Origin: Jaltomata sinuosa
Taxonomy: Eukaryota > Streptophyta > Magnoliopsida > Solanales > Solanaceae
Length of the DNA: 64,000 bases
Reading direction: 5' to 3'
Assembly (NCBI GenBank): GCA_003996215.1
Contig: QJPP01001410.1
Span: 278,169-342,168, forward strand
Shown here: piece by piece, positions 1-11,068 of the stretch
Position numbering within the stretch: position 1 is the first letter of the stretch
Layout: each line of letters begins with the position of its first letter
Notes under the pieces: model-generated
What the model saw: only the letters and a program-made list of their open reading frames with translations
Database searches by the model: none
What the model was told of the DNA's origin: nothing
Position numbers and translations under genes: made by a program

Positions 1-1567
1 TTATCACCACAAGCTATGTGGTGTTCGACCATGGCTCAATCTATGGAGCCCCCAATCCATGTTTTCCACAAGGATTGAAGCATATCATATCATATACTAC
101 ATACAACTGAGCGAATCAAGCATACAGTGGTTATTCATATTTCACGATAGAACCATATCCGCGTTGGCAAAATACAGTTTCGGGTAATAAGCCTTTCAGA
201 CTCATACCTTCTCAGTTAACCATCTAATTCTCTTAAAGCCCATCTTTTAATCTTGTCAAAACATTTAAACAAATCATTCATAAGGGACGTTTATCATTCT
301 TAAGGCATCCGTTATATTAGTATCGTCTTACTAAGACTTGCAAGTCATACATATCATGCCATAACTATTTTATACATTCGTACATCATTAGTACCATCAT
401 TTTAAAGATTTAAACACATTTAACATATCCCTTAAAAGTTGATGAATTCACAATTTGCAAACAACCATTTTAAAACTAAAGGATGTAGAAATCCTTTTGT
501 TTCTCATCAAAGGTCAATATTTAAATAGTAAAATGATTTATAAAAGAATCATAACTTCATGACTCAAATCCGTCCCAACAAGCTTTTCATATAAGTAGGG
601 TTTTGTATTTAAAACAGTAATTCTCCATTCTCAAGTATATAATTAACAACAAAAGGGTAATTTCATAAAAAGAGTTCGTAACTTCAAGTAAGTTCTTCTT
701 CTGAAAATCATTCAATAATTCACATTCAAAACTCTCGTAAATACCACTTTTGTAGTTAAGAAATCAACCAAAAATAGACTTTGTTAAAAGAAGATTGTTC
801 AACATACCTTGGACAAAAAGATGGTGGAGAGAAATTCTTTGGATAGAAACCCTAGCCTTAGCTTTTCCGGAGAACCTTAAGATTTTTGTGAAGACTCTTG
901 TTTGAAATTCATAACTAACGAATAGGAAGGATTTGGAATACCTTAAAATATATGAGAGGAACGTACCTTGGTGTTGCAGGGTGAGGAGAGGAGAGAAAAA
1001 CAACTTAGGGCTTGAAAGAAGAGAGAAAAAATGAGAATTTTTGGGAAAATCGACCTTAGGATGCTTATATAGCATTTCCTTGTGTGCAGCCATGCAGCTG
1101 GTGCCTTGACCTGGTCGCTCAACAATGGAAGTAGCACTGGCTTTCCTGCACAGCCGCGTGATAGATATCTTGTTCGCATTGCCAGCCGCGTAGACCAAAC
1201 AATGTCTAGTAAAAGTGGCATAATGTTTTACTCACAAGTTTTATTAACAAGCAGTCAGTGGAATTGGAAACTAGATTCAAAAACCTTTAATTTGGTGGTT
1301 CATGGGCCATGTAACTCTTCATATAGTGGGAGGAATGATAATTTGAAGTTGACCCTTGAATGAAATTATACAAAAACTTAATCAGTAGAGAGCATTTCAA
1401 CTTAGCTTTGTGCTAGAGGTTCCTTAGGACCTTAATTCACATCCAACGCTCTTCCTAGACATAGTACTTGACCTTAACACCTAGTTACCATATAATTTTT
1501 TTGGGTTCAGGTCTAATTACATGCAAACAATGATTGGAATTTTAGCTCAAAAGTTTTGGGTGTTACA
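1..1567 (-). mobile_element. Chromovirus-type LTR, U3 side, left end outside window
   Basis: Non-coding AT-rich sequence that ends on the plus strand in GGGTGTTACA at 1558-1567, so read on the minus strand it starts TGTAACACCC, the usual start of chromovirus (Tekay-like) LTRs. A TATA box lies about 500 bp inside that end, and a GC-rich patch with short dyads lies at 1085-1200. Immediately to the right begins a plus-strand gag fragment of another element, so this LTR has either inserted into that gag or been joined to it. The other end and any target-site duplication are outside the window; the five bases after it are gagag. The short open frames here are not coding. The LTR assignment is good; whether it is solo or part of a full element cannot be told. 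Confidence 0.7.
1064..1071 (-). promoter_or_regulatory. TATA box of the minus-strand LTR
   Basis: The minus strand reads TATATAAG here, about 500 bp from the U3 end of the LTR (1567). That position resembles the TATA boxes of the array F LTRs about 409 bp from their U3 ends. The transcript would run leftwards. Called from motif and position only. Confidence 0.5.
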
Positions 1568-1885
1568 GAGAGTACATGCAGTACCTATGTCCTAGACAGA
1601 GTAGAGTATCTCGAGTTAGAGTATGAGTATAGGGATGATCTAAGTCTGGTAGAGGAGGTAGGCCCAATGCAGGTACCATCGGGGTTTGTAGCTTCCCTAG
1701 TGCTTCAGGACGCTTTTGTCCATATGCTTGGTTTATTAGAGGGTATGACTCAGACTGGTGGGCTACCAGTTACTTTGGATAGTTCCCAAACTAGGACAAG
1801 AAAATAGACTTTGGATCAACATCCTATTCTAGGTTTTCATGGCCTAGCAGGCCAGCCAACTGCACCAACTTCTAGGTTTGGTGGT
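1568..1885 (+). pseudogene. gag: Element A: chromovirus gag, 5' fragment
   Basis: The plus-strand frame starting at 1556 reads through residues such as MQVPSGFVASLVLQDAFVHM and then LLEGMTQTGGLPVTLD. This is the low-complexity N-terminal region that precedes the capsid-like core in Tekay-type gag proteins. A TAG at 1805 breaks the frame, after which it continues (LDQHPILGFHGLAGQP...) to the insertion point of element B. The rest of this gag resumes at 21717, so the two pieces are halves of one gene separated by about 19.8 kb. The true start codon is missing because an LTR in the opposite orientation abuts at 1567. Recognition rests on protein resemblance to Ty3/gypsy gag; the product would be a structural capsid protein, now non-functional. 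Confidence 0.75.
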
Positions 1886-1890
1886 ATGTG
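1886..1890. repeat. Target-site duplication of element B, left copy
   Basis: The bases atgtg at 1886-1890 recur as atgtg at 21712-21716, directly after the 3' LTR. One extra base (1891) separates the left copy from the TG that starts the LTR, so the exact LTR edge is uncertain by one base. A 5-bp duplication is what Ty3/gypsy integrases make. Confidence 0.65.
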
Positions 1891-2119
1891 ATGTGGATCT
1901 GAGATACACTCATTTTCACTAATTTTTACCCATATTTGAGTCTTATTTTAGGATATTATTTCTTGATTCTTTTAGTTTATAGTTGAGTTCATTATTTAAG
2001 GTGTTTTATGCATTTTATGTTAAAAAAGCCAAAACAGGATGAAAAAAGAGCATAAATGGCAATTTTTGCAAAGTAAAGTCGAGAACAACATCAGAGCTTC
2101 AAAGGGTGAGGTTCACAAA

Positions 2120-2187
2120 TGGGGGAGGGGCGGGGAGAGAGGAGAGAAAGGGAGAGGGCGGGCAGAGAGGAGAGAAAAGGGGGGGTT
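2120..2187 (+). repeat. Purine tract with an imperfect ~30-bp tandem duplication
   Basis: Almost pure G/A run in the 5' LTR of element B. Two neighbouring copies of a unit reading roughly cggggagagaggagagaaa and cgggcagagaggagagaaaa are followed by seven G and eight T. The matching place in the 3' LTR (about 20650) has only a short agggggaggggg. The duplication therefore arose in this LTR copy after insertion. Several G runs could form a quadruplex. Confidence 0.7.
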
Positions 2188-2261
2188 TTTTTTCCAAAAT
2201 ACACCTCCTATAAAGTTTACACCTTAAGAAAGGCAACTCCAGGGCGAGCAGAAGGAGGTCG

Positions 2262-3637
2262 TGATCTTGGGCCTATTTATACACCCAAGTGTCATATTTT
2301 ACCCATGTTTTAGCTTAAGTTTCGAGGATAACTTCATATATATCAAAGGTTCATGTGTATATTGATGCGATTGATCTATGTTATTAGACATGTTTCAGGA
2401 CAAAATGCATGAAGAATCAACCCAAAAATGGCTAAGGAAGCTAAAGAGGAGAATGACATAGTTAAAGTGGAATTTTGGCAGTGGAAGAAAGTCCTAGCAC
2501 ATCGCGGAGACACTCTCATGCAATGGGAGACACACCAGCTCTGTGTAAAAACTTCAGATGGCTTGCAAAAATATACCTACAGGCACTATGCCTAGCTCAC
2601 CGCAGAGGCTACACAATGCTATACCAGGCGCATCGTGCCTTAATCCTAGCATATTGGAGAGGGTGCCGCGGACCCTTGTTTTTAGCGAGGAAATTTGGTA
2701 AACTCAAGCCAAGTAAAAAAAGGAATGTTGGTTATTTTCCTTACTATAAATAGAGTACTTGGACATTTTTTCAAGGGTTGATTACTTTTTGGTAGAGCAT
2801 AGCTTGGAGAGAAGACTTCATAATTAGGGTTCTTACTTTTCTACTTTTCCTTCCATTAATTTTGCATGAACAATATAAGTTCTTGCGATTATTACTTAAG
2901 CATGAGTAACTAAGCACTCTTGTTCCGAGGTTACGGCTAGAAGCATGATTGATTAGTGGACAATTGAGTCGATTTAGTTTATTTATCATATTGGTTGTTC
3001 CTATGTTCTTGTGCTTACTATTTTGATTCTTGGCTGCCATTAAAATAAATCTATACTCTCATTGTGAACTCAGAAGAAGAATAATTGGGATAGAACAAAG
3101 AACATAGGAAGTAAGATCTTGTTAATAGTAAAAAAAAGACTTGATTTATGGCTAGGATAAAAATATACCTAGATCGCCTTACTTGGTTATGAAATAGAAA
3201 AACATATAAATGCATTCAGAATGGGATGTCACATCTTTGCTCAATGATGTAGTTGTGAGGCCATTCCGTATAGATGATTAGAGGATCAAAAGATCATAAT
3301 CGTGTCATTAACCACATAAATAAATAACTAGATAAATGAACTAGTCGATGAAATCTAAATACTTTACATTATTGCTAAACAAAGTCGTAACCCTGGAATT
3401 ACTATCCAATTGTGATCACAACCTTAATTTTCTTTCTTGATTTACTTTTCAGTTACTTAAATACAAAACTAAAATACTTCTATTGGTTACTTATACACTT
3501 GATTGAAACTTTGTTACTAGAATTAATTAGAATATTGCTAAATCATAAGTCTCTTGGGTATGATATTTGGACTACACTAGTCTATAGTACTTGAATGATC
3601 ACGTACACTTGCGTGTGCTAGGAGTTGCCATAGCTCA
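2262..3637 (+). mobile_element. Solo LTR B1, Athila-like, inside the 5' LTR of element B
   Basis: This 1.4-kb stretch interrupts the 5' LTR of element B and is absent from the 3' LTR at about 20730. It is itself laid out like an Athila LTR. The start resembles the element B LTR start (gggcctatttatacaccc, then tacccatgttttagctt), a TATAAATAG box lies at 2745, and the right half contains the same landmarks in the same order (cctagatcgcc, gctcaatgatgtagtt, cacgtacacttgcgtg). No PBS or internal region is attached. It is best read as a solo LTR of a related family left by LTR-LTR recombination. The ends are placed by comparison with the 3' LTR and are uncertain by about 10 bp; I found no clean target-site duplication. 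Confidence 0.65.
2745..2752 (+). promoter_or_regulatory. TATA box of solo LTR B1
   Basis: TATAAATA about 480 bp from the start of the solo LTR, at the place equivalent to the TATAAATA at 5732 in the host LTR. Motif plus position. Confidence 0.5.
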
Positions 3638-3713
3638 TGATGCGAGCTCTAGGCCGAGCAAAGGGAGCTCGCACTGCAAGCAGAAGATGTCTCAGGCAAA
3701 TTTCCACCTTTTT

Positions 3714-5685
3714 TGTCACACCCTGAGCCTACACCCTGGGCGTGGACGACACTTGAAACTACTACTGGTCTGAGCGGACTGTTGGCTTGTCTTACTACTA
3801 AATTGAACACTTAATAACTTGCAGAAACTAAAAGTAATACGCATGCTGATACTTTTAAAAATAGAGATCAACTATCTTTAAAACATAGTCTGAAAACATG
3901 AGTAGCTGAAAACAACTCATTAGCTAACACTTTACTGATTCGTCTATGAAGCCTCTAACATAAGAAATAGTCTTTTAGGACAAGGACCCGGGCTACCTTT
4001 ATATTCTACTAGCAAAGCAACTGGAGTCCTCTAAAAAGTGAAGAGGTCTCACAAAAACTAAAAGTAGGAGAGAGCCTAAGGATACGCCTATTTCGAGCCT
4101 GAGTACCTGAATCTACATCATCAAGTGATGCAATGCCAATTGGCATCAATATGTGATTAGTGCGGTATGTAATAAGCTGAAAAGAAAACAAGTCTAACAT
4201 AGTTGATACTGCAATACAAGGCTGATAGGAGTACAATAGGAAGTAATGACTAATAAGTAACCAGTGGATGTGACTAAATCATAAGTATATGAATGAATAA
4301 CAAAATGCTTTATAAACTAAAAGTGTTGCATCAATAGCAAATACTGAAAATAACTTTAGTTTTAGTTGAGAGTTTCTCTTAACTGACAACCGTCATGTGA
4401 GCATATGATATCCAACCACTGTCCTGATTGGGAGAGCTATTCCATACCTTGCTGGGGTATGGAACGATACTAAACTATGGATCCATATTGAGCTCGTACA
4501 ACTAACTGAGGAGTCACCCAAACCAATGACACAATCCTATTCTATGCTTGCAACATAGTTGTGGGGTTTGGGTTATCTAAATCCTTACCCATCTGGTGCT
4601 AAACAATCCTTCACAAAGGTACTAGTGCTTATAATATAAAAACCTTTTCTAAGGTAACTGAAAATCTGCTATAGAGATTTTTTAGCTCAAGATCACTTCA
4701 TGTGACATAGAACTGGTGAGCATGGTGCCTAAATGACTAAGAAATACTGCTGATGAGCCCTATGCTCTAAAATCATATGTAAATGTACTAGTATGAGGTT
4801 TCACGATAGAAAGTATGATTCTTTCAAAATCATTCCAATATACATTATGAAATCTATAAAGATTTCATGAATAAGACCTTTGAAAACATGTAATGTTTCT
4901 TTGATAAAATCATGAAATAACTTTTATGAACCATGAAATGGATTCATAGGGTTGAACTAAGGTTCATGACATAAGAGGATATATAAGAAATAAATTATTT
5001 GAATGAATATCTGAGAATACTACAAGTTTCATGGAGAATTCAGAAAATATTACCCATGGATAGCAAGACTAAAGTTTTAGGATTTAGAATTCAAAACTCT
5101 AGCTATAATTTTTGTACCACTAAACTTCTAACTAATAGGGCGTGAGAGAGAACAAAATTCTCTCACTATGGTATCCCTACATACCTGAAACAGAGAGATT
5201 TCACAAAGATACTTAGCTTGGAGATCCCTAGACTTTGCTTGGAGGAACTTCTGACTTGAGAGCTTTAGGAGGGGAGTTGGGAAATTTTTTGCGTGAAATA
5301 TTCTAAGTGTTGACAATTTTGAGGGATTAGTAGTCGTGCTAGGTAGTTTGGGGGGAGGGGGTTAAAGGACCTAATTACCCTTAATTAGACAAAGACTTGG
5401 GAAAATTCTCATCTAGAAATGGACTAGACATGGCGCGCCTCCCATAGCGCCAGGGGACCATTTTGCAAATGCTTTGAAGTTTTCTCTCAGGTGCAGCGTG
5501 GACCCCAATGCAAGGATCCTTCTCTGCAATGCACTAGCCATTTTATGTGCCTAGAACTTCCATTTAGGCCCCAAAACTCATCCAAATTGATTTTAAGGGT
5601 TCTAAGGGTCATATGACTCAATTTTTAAGCCTGTAATAGCATAATTAGGCGACTTAGAAGGTGGAATAAATCTCGAGGTGTTACA
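3714..5685 (-). mobile_element. Solo LTR B2, chromovirus-type, with target-site duplication
   Basis: Starts TGTCACACCC at 3714 and ends GGTGTTACA at 5685 (1,972 bp), so it reads TGTAACACC...GGGTGTGACA on the minus strand. Five T residues precede it (3709-3713) and five follow it (5686-5690), a perfect though low-complexity target-site duplication. The equivalent place in the 3' LTR of element B (about 20795) shows an uninterrupted site. No internal region, PBS or coding sequence is attached, so this is a solo LTR. Its sequence is related to the LTR of element G (for example the shared cctacatcat stretch). Short open frames inside it are not coding. Confidence 0.85.
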
Positions 5686-5731
5686 TTTTTCTAGTTTGAC
5701 TAGGAGGAGTCTCTTAGTTGTTTTTAAATAC

Positions 5732-5739
5732 TATAAATA
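5732..5739 (+). promoter_or_regulatory. TATA box of the element B 5' LTR
   Basis: TATAAATA, followed by CCCCCTAGGTC. The counterpart in the 3' LTR (about 20835) is degraded to attataag. It marks the probable U3/R boundary region of the Athila LTR. Confidence 0.5.
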
Positions 5740-6621
5740 CCCCCTAGGTCATTTTTAACTGAGACTTTGGCAGAGGGAAGACTAGGAGCATAGAGTTTCA
5801 ACTCAACACTTAGGGTTAATTTCTATACTCTTTTACTTGGCTTATTTCATCATTCTTACTATATTGCTTTGTATTCAAATTATGAGTGGCTAAAAGCTCA
5901 CTTTCTAGGTTTGTGGCTATAGTATGAACATCATTATATTTATATATCTTGATTTTGTGGAATCTACTATTATATTTTGATCTCTTAATCTTGTGATTAC
6001 TATTTTATTGCTTTGTAACTAATATAATAAATGGATAATTTCTACTAGAACTCGAGAGACATAGGCTAGAAATAGAACATGGGTTTAAATGAGTAGGATA
6101 CATCATTTGATAGATTAGCATCTAGGATGGAGACATACCTAGATCGCCCTACTTGGGTAAAATACAGGAAGATAACCTAATACATTCAAATTAGTTTATC
6201 TATCCCTGGTCAACGATGTAGTTAGGCATCAAATTCGGGTAGAAGGTTAGAGGAGCGATAGCCCGTGACTATAATATCAACCCTATGATTCATTAATTCT
6301 GTATATATATTAATTATGCTTAAACAAATATATAGAATATACGATGTGAATATGGAAAGATCCATAACCCTAGGTCTTAATAATTCTGCACACAACTCCT
6401 AAATCTTACTCACAGTTACTTTAATCTCATAAGTAGAAGTAATACACAAACTCCCATCTTTAAAATCAGACAACACTTACTTTTATAATCATAGCATATC
6501 CCTAGCTTTTCATCATAAGTCCATGTGGGTTTGACAACCCTGATTATTTTACAATCACTTTATTACTCGCGACCATGTACACTTTCATGAAAGTTAATGG
6601 TTGACACCAACAACAAGTTTT

Positions 6622-6639
6622 TGGTGCCATTGCCAAAGA
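6622..6639 (+). other. Primer-binding site of element B (tRNA-Asp type)
   Basis: TGGTGCCATTGCCAAAGA lies six bases after the LTR end. It is a degenerate version of the 18-nt complement of the tRNA-Asp 3' end that Athila elements use to prime minus-strand DNA; the changes are consistent with C-to-T/G-to-A decay. The better preserved version in element D (23958-23975) supports the reading. Confidence 0.8.
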
Positions 6640-6731
6640 TTTAAGCATTGATAAGTTAAAAATTGCTATTATTTTTGTTTTCTTAAGTGTTAACAACCTG
6701 ATCTTAGCTTATTATTGCAGGTTACAAGTTT

Positions 6732-8461
6732 ATGCAAAACTCTGACATCGAAGAAGACCATTCTGAACCAAAGCAAATCTAACACTATTCTAGCTGGAAC
6801 CCAAAAGGTTCCTACATAGAAGGTTGAGGGAGAAATCTTTGTTGCAAGCATAATGAAACCAGTTGCTCTCAACAATGGATGACGAATTGGCAAAAAACCC
6901 ACCACTATATCCAATTATAGTTTTCAATGTGGCAATCCCACTCACCGGTAATGTAATAACTTCCAGTATTGTCAAATCGACAATCACTGGAAGATGAGAG
7001 ATGAAACAAATTAAACATGGTCCAGCTACTACACTCAAGCAGGTAGTTTACAGATTCAACACACGAGGACCCACAAAGCATCTCTAGAACTTCTTAGAGA
7101 TTATTGACACTTACATAATGGAGGGAGTTTCATTGGACTATGTGAGGCTCATATTGATTCGATTTTCACTATTAGGGGAAGCTAAAAGGTGGAGAAAAGA
7201 TGAGATTCTAAATTCGATCACTTCATGAGCTAATTTAGCCCTAAAATTCATTACACGATTCTTTCTATCTTGAAAGACTACCAAGCTGAGAAGTGAGATT
7301 CTGGGAAAAGGAAGGAGAAATCTTAGCCCAAGCTTGGGAATAGTTCAAACTATTACTGAGTTATCCTCATCATAGACAAACGCAGAAAGTTTTAGCACAC
7401 ACTTTCATTGAAAGTGTAGATGTTTATTCTAAATTGTTTCTTTCTTCAGATGCAACAGGCGGACAAGAATTAGAAAAGACTTAGGATGAGTTGGTTCTTT
7501 TGCTGAACATGTTAATAGCTAGAAATTTGAAGTGAACTAGTGAGTCCGATAGAAGTGCTACAAAGAAGACTGTGGGTGAGCTGGAAGTTGATGGGATAAC
7601 AAGTCTACAAACACAGATTGCCACAATGAAAAATAACTTCACAAAGCTGAGTAATCTTATTATGGGAAAAGCACAACCACAAGACCAAACTCAGCAAGTT
7701 CACCAAGATTTGTTATTCTGTGAGGTCTATGAAGGTGATCATATATCTGATGTGTGTGTTGCCAATCCAGACTAAATACGTTTCATAGGGTATGCAGGCA
7801 AAGTTATGATAAATCAAAACTTTAGGAACACCTACAACCTAAATTGGAGTCACCACCCTAACTTCTCATGGGGTGGAAATCAGAATCAATATAAGGTAAG
7901 AGTACAACAACAAGGTTATATACAAAATCAGTAGAATACATTATAGGGCCAAATTGATGAGATAAAAGAGGTGCTGAAGAAATTGGAAAAAGGTCAACAT
8001 AAGCATTAAGCTAGTATAAAAAATAATAACTTGGTAATCTGAAGTCTTGAGAGACAAATGGGTCAACTGGCTAAAGCTCAAAATGTGAGACCCTTTAAAG
8101 GTCTACCTGGTGATGTGGATCCGAACCCAAAATAGGTAAATGCAATTGTTGCAAAGGATAGCAAATAGTTGGAGGAAACTAAATCATAAAAAGTGGCGAA
8201 GGTGGTAAGTAAAAAGCAAAGAAATGAGGCTTGGAATAAATCTAAATTTGGAACTCACCTCTATCATTCCCACAGAAGCATATTCAGTACAGAGAGGAGA
8301 TGACATGTACTAAATTCTTTGAGCACTTGAAGTAGGTAACTACTAACTTACCTCTTTGTTAAGATATTGCTGGGCATTCCCCAATATGCAAGGTACTTGA
8401 GAGATATAGTAACCAATAATAAGAAGCTTCTTGATAATGCTACTATAATGCTCACTGAACA
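6732..8461 (+). pseudogene. gag: Element B: Athila gag
   Basis: From the ATG at 6732 the plus strand encodes, across many stops and frame changes, the ordered landmarks of Athila gag. These are a peptide like MQNSDIEEDHSEP, then HEDPQ..., then QAWE.FKLLLSYPHH, then VLAHTFIESVD with ATGGQELEKT and DELVLLLN, then ITSLQTQIATMKNNFTKLS (7606 on), then YNLNWSHHPNFSWGGNQNQY (about 7820-7890) and a late LERQMGQLAKAQN (about 8045). The HPNFSWGGNQNQ segment is a hallmark of this lineage. The product would have been the capsid polyprotein. More than a dozen stops and several indels leave no long open frame. The same gene, less damaged at its N-terminus, occurs at 24073-25020. Confidence 0.85.
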
Positions 8462-8781
8462 ATGTTCATAGAGGATTTAAAATCATCTCTAGAAAAACAA
8501 AGGACCCCGAAAACTTTAACACTGAGATCTTTGTTAGACAGCAGGTGAAGGTTATGACATTGTGTGACTTGGGAGCAGGCATAAACTTTATGCCCTTGTC
8601 GCTATTTAGAAAATGGGATTGAGCAGTCCCCAAACCACTTAGGTCATGTTGCATCTAGATTTAGACTTGAAGGTATTATTGAAGATTTACTAGTATAGAT
8701 TAAAGTTTTCATGTTCTCAATAGATTTCATTATCCTCAACTTTGAGCCAAATTTAGAAGTTCCATTTATTTTGGGATGTCC
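8462..8781 (+). pseudogene. pro: Element B: aspartic protease, 5' part
   Basis: The plus strand encodes fragments of a retroviral-type aspartic protease that follows gag in the same element: VKVMTLCDLGAGINFMPLS with the active-site region CDLGAG at about 8560 (alanine where serine or threonine is usual), and a flap-side segment ending ILGCP at 8781. The reading breaks exactly at 8781 where element C begins and resumes at 17968 with FLATINAVTYVDFG. This protease would have matured the gag-pol polyprotein. Several stops make it a pseudogene. Confidence 0.8.
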
Positions 8782-11011
8782 TGTCATGACCCAAATCATC
8801 GCTAGTGGTACCCACCCGAGACCCCCAGATGAGCGAACCAATATGCAACCCAACACTAGCAAAACTAACAGCTCAAAACCAGTTTGCATTTAAAATAAAG
8901 AACTATCATTCACATCTAAACCAAAACTAATATTATCCTGCGAAAATTATCCCTAGAAATTGAAAGTCGTCATACCAAAACATCTACCAAATGTCTAGAA
9001 ATGGGGATGCAACCCCAAAAATAAACAAGAGGTTAAGTTCAAGAACAGATGGACTATAACTTAATTGGAAGAAAATAAGGTGGCCCAATAGAAGTAGCTC
9101 ACCCTTGAAATCTAGAATCGATGGGACTATATCTGAGTTCGTGTAGGAGCCGCAGGAATATGTACTGTACTCATAAAAAGAAAACAAGTGCAGAATCAGT
9201 ACACAACCACCATGTACTGGTAAGATCATTGGCCAGCTCTAACAAACAATATAGATATAATAAACCAAAATTGAGTAAAGTAGCACAAACATGTAGCAAC
9301 AACCGGTAATGTAATTCCAGGCTCCCAGCCTACCTTTTAACTTATCAACTATATGTAATAGGTTCAACAACCATCTAACAATGAACAATAATCATGTCAC
9401 TTTATCATTTTCACATCATGTGGACCATCTAAGGTTCCCTAAATCAACACCTAAGTGTTAACATGCAATGCCCGGTCCATCCTAGAACCACCCCACAATT
9501 AAGTGTAACAACCTAACCTCTCAAGGACCAGTATAATCAATCAAAATTTCAACAATAAACCTGGTCCACTCATGGAACAATTATCAAACATAGTCAACAA
9601 TGCATAATTAAAATCCATACCAGGCGTGATACTCAAGACAATCGATATAGAACCTGTACAAGGTGTGGTATCCAAGCCAATTGATATAGAACCTGTACTG
9701 AGAGTGGTACCTGAGACAACCATTAGTATCCCATACCAGGCATGGTACCCTAGCCAACCGAATGTCACACAAGCCAACAATCAATGATTAAGTGAATAAA
9801 AACACACTTGTAAAACCAACAAGCAATAGTCAAGTTCATTTCACATAATTGACACCCCAAATAGTTGGACATTTATAACTTCATCCTCTAAGCATGCAAG
9901 CACGTACATCACTAAGCTATGGTTACATGAATATACATTGCATTTGGTAAAACAAGAACCATCATCTACCTCGAATAGCCTGAAACTTTACTGGACCAGA
10001 GCCTTCCCATTTCCGAAAGCTTTCGCTTGCTCTTGGTCTAAAAATAAGTACACAATATACTAAAATCAATCCAATGGCTTAAAATTACTCGGATTATGCA
10101 AAATCCTAATCCCAGGCCATCCTATGATCATTTCACCCATCCTAGTTCTTTCCTACCATCAATTCACCTAAAACTATCATTTTTACGGATACATTTAGTG
10201 AGTAATGGTGTTTTAATCATGCAAAAGCGATAATAAGCATAACCCAAGAATTCTACACCTAGAATTCTCTCTTTTCCACCGGATTTTACCATCTCATATT
10301 ATTCCAAACATTTCTCCAAGCCCAAGACTATAGTTTCTAAGGTATGGGAATCAAAATATAGATATGGGAAATGAAAACCTTACTTTTTCGATGGAGTTCG
10401 GTGGAAAATCACTGAAAAATTGCCTCCCTTTGCTTATGCCCTTCCCCAAAACATTCTTCAAAAATTCTGAATGTTTTTGGGGAAGTTTCAGCATATCCTG
10501 ACGAATTATGCTATAGAGGTCCGTATAGTGCTATAGCGACACCACTGTAGAAGAACCGTCCGCTATGGAGGTGCTGAGCGACATTGACTTTTGCTATAGC
10601 AAAAAATTCTCTTTTATAGCGGTGGCCGCTGTAGCACAGTGTCAACTGCTATGGTGGTTGACACAGGATAGAAACTCAGAAAATCCTTCAAAAGTGCCCA
10701 TCTTACAACACACCTTAAATCCTGATATTCCATAATAACCCCTTCACATTAACCTTGATACAGGGAGTTCTACTCACCCGAATTCACTTCTGAAAAATCC
10801 CTCGAACTCCTTAAGGTCTTGGCTAATAGAAAAACTAGCTCGACCTAAGATATTCTACCCAATCCTCACCCGGATTTCCCTAGACCATACCTCGCTCAAA
10901 ATCTATTTGAGGCTAGCCTATCCCAGAATTTCCAACTCCCAAACACGGAAGTTTTCTAACCCGAAACTTGGCATGAATAAATTACCCATAATGACAGACC
11001 TAGTTATTATA
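8782..11011 (-). repeat. Element C LTR, left copy (3' LTR)
   Basis: Matches 15741-17962 along its whole length. It starts TGTCATGACCC; the end that should read CATTACA is degraded to tattata at 11011. It contains a cluster of short dyads built on ctatagcg at 10497-10668, about 350-500 bp from the U3 end. The 62- to 81-residue open frames within it are not shared as reading frames by the right copy and are not genes. Confidence 0.85.
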
Positions 11012-11068
11012 ACAAATATCAATTTAACCATCGTTCATCCCCGAACGATCAAACCTAAAAAAGATTAT

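Larger units (their letters stand above)
1892..6615 (+). repeat. 5' LTR of element B, enlarged by two solo LTRs
   Basis: The LTR pieces 1892-2261, about 3638-3713 and 5686-6615 align in order with the uninterrupted 3' LTR at 20410-21711, which is 1.3 kb. For example, the stretch before TATAAATAC at 5732 and the stretch with acgatgtagttaggcat near 6210 both have counterparts in the 3' LTR. The extra material is the two solo LTRs listed separately plus an expanded purine tract. The LTR ends at CAACA (6615), directly before the PBS. It would supply promoter and polyadenylation signals for element B. Confidence 0.8.

Noticed and set aside
764..1221. Two overlapping minus-strand open frames of 144 and 92 codons
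   Set aside because: They overlap each other in different frames around the TATA box of an LTR and show no protein-like pattern.
10611..10618. TATA box in the left LTR of element C
   Set aside because: The minus strand reads TATAAAAG, but the right LTR has ctgctatag at the same place. The motif is a mutation within the dyad cluster, not a conserved promoter element.
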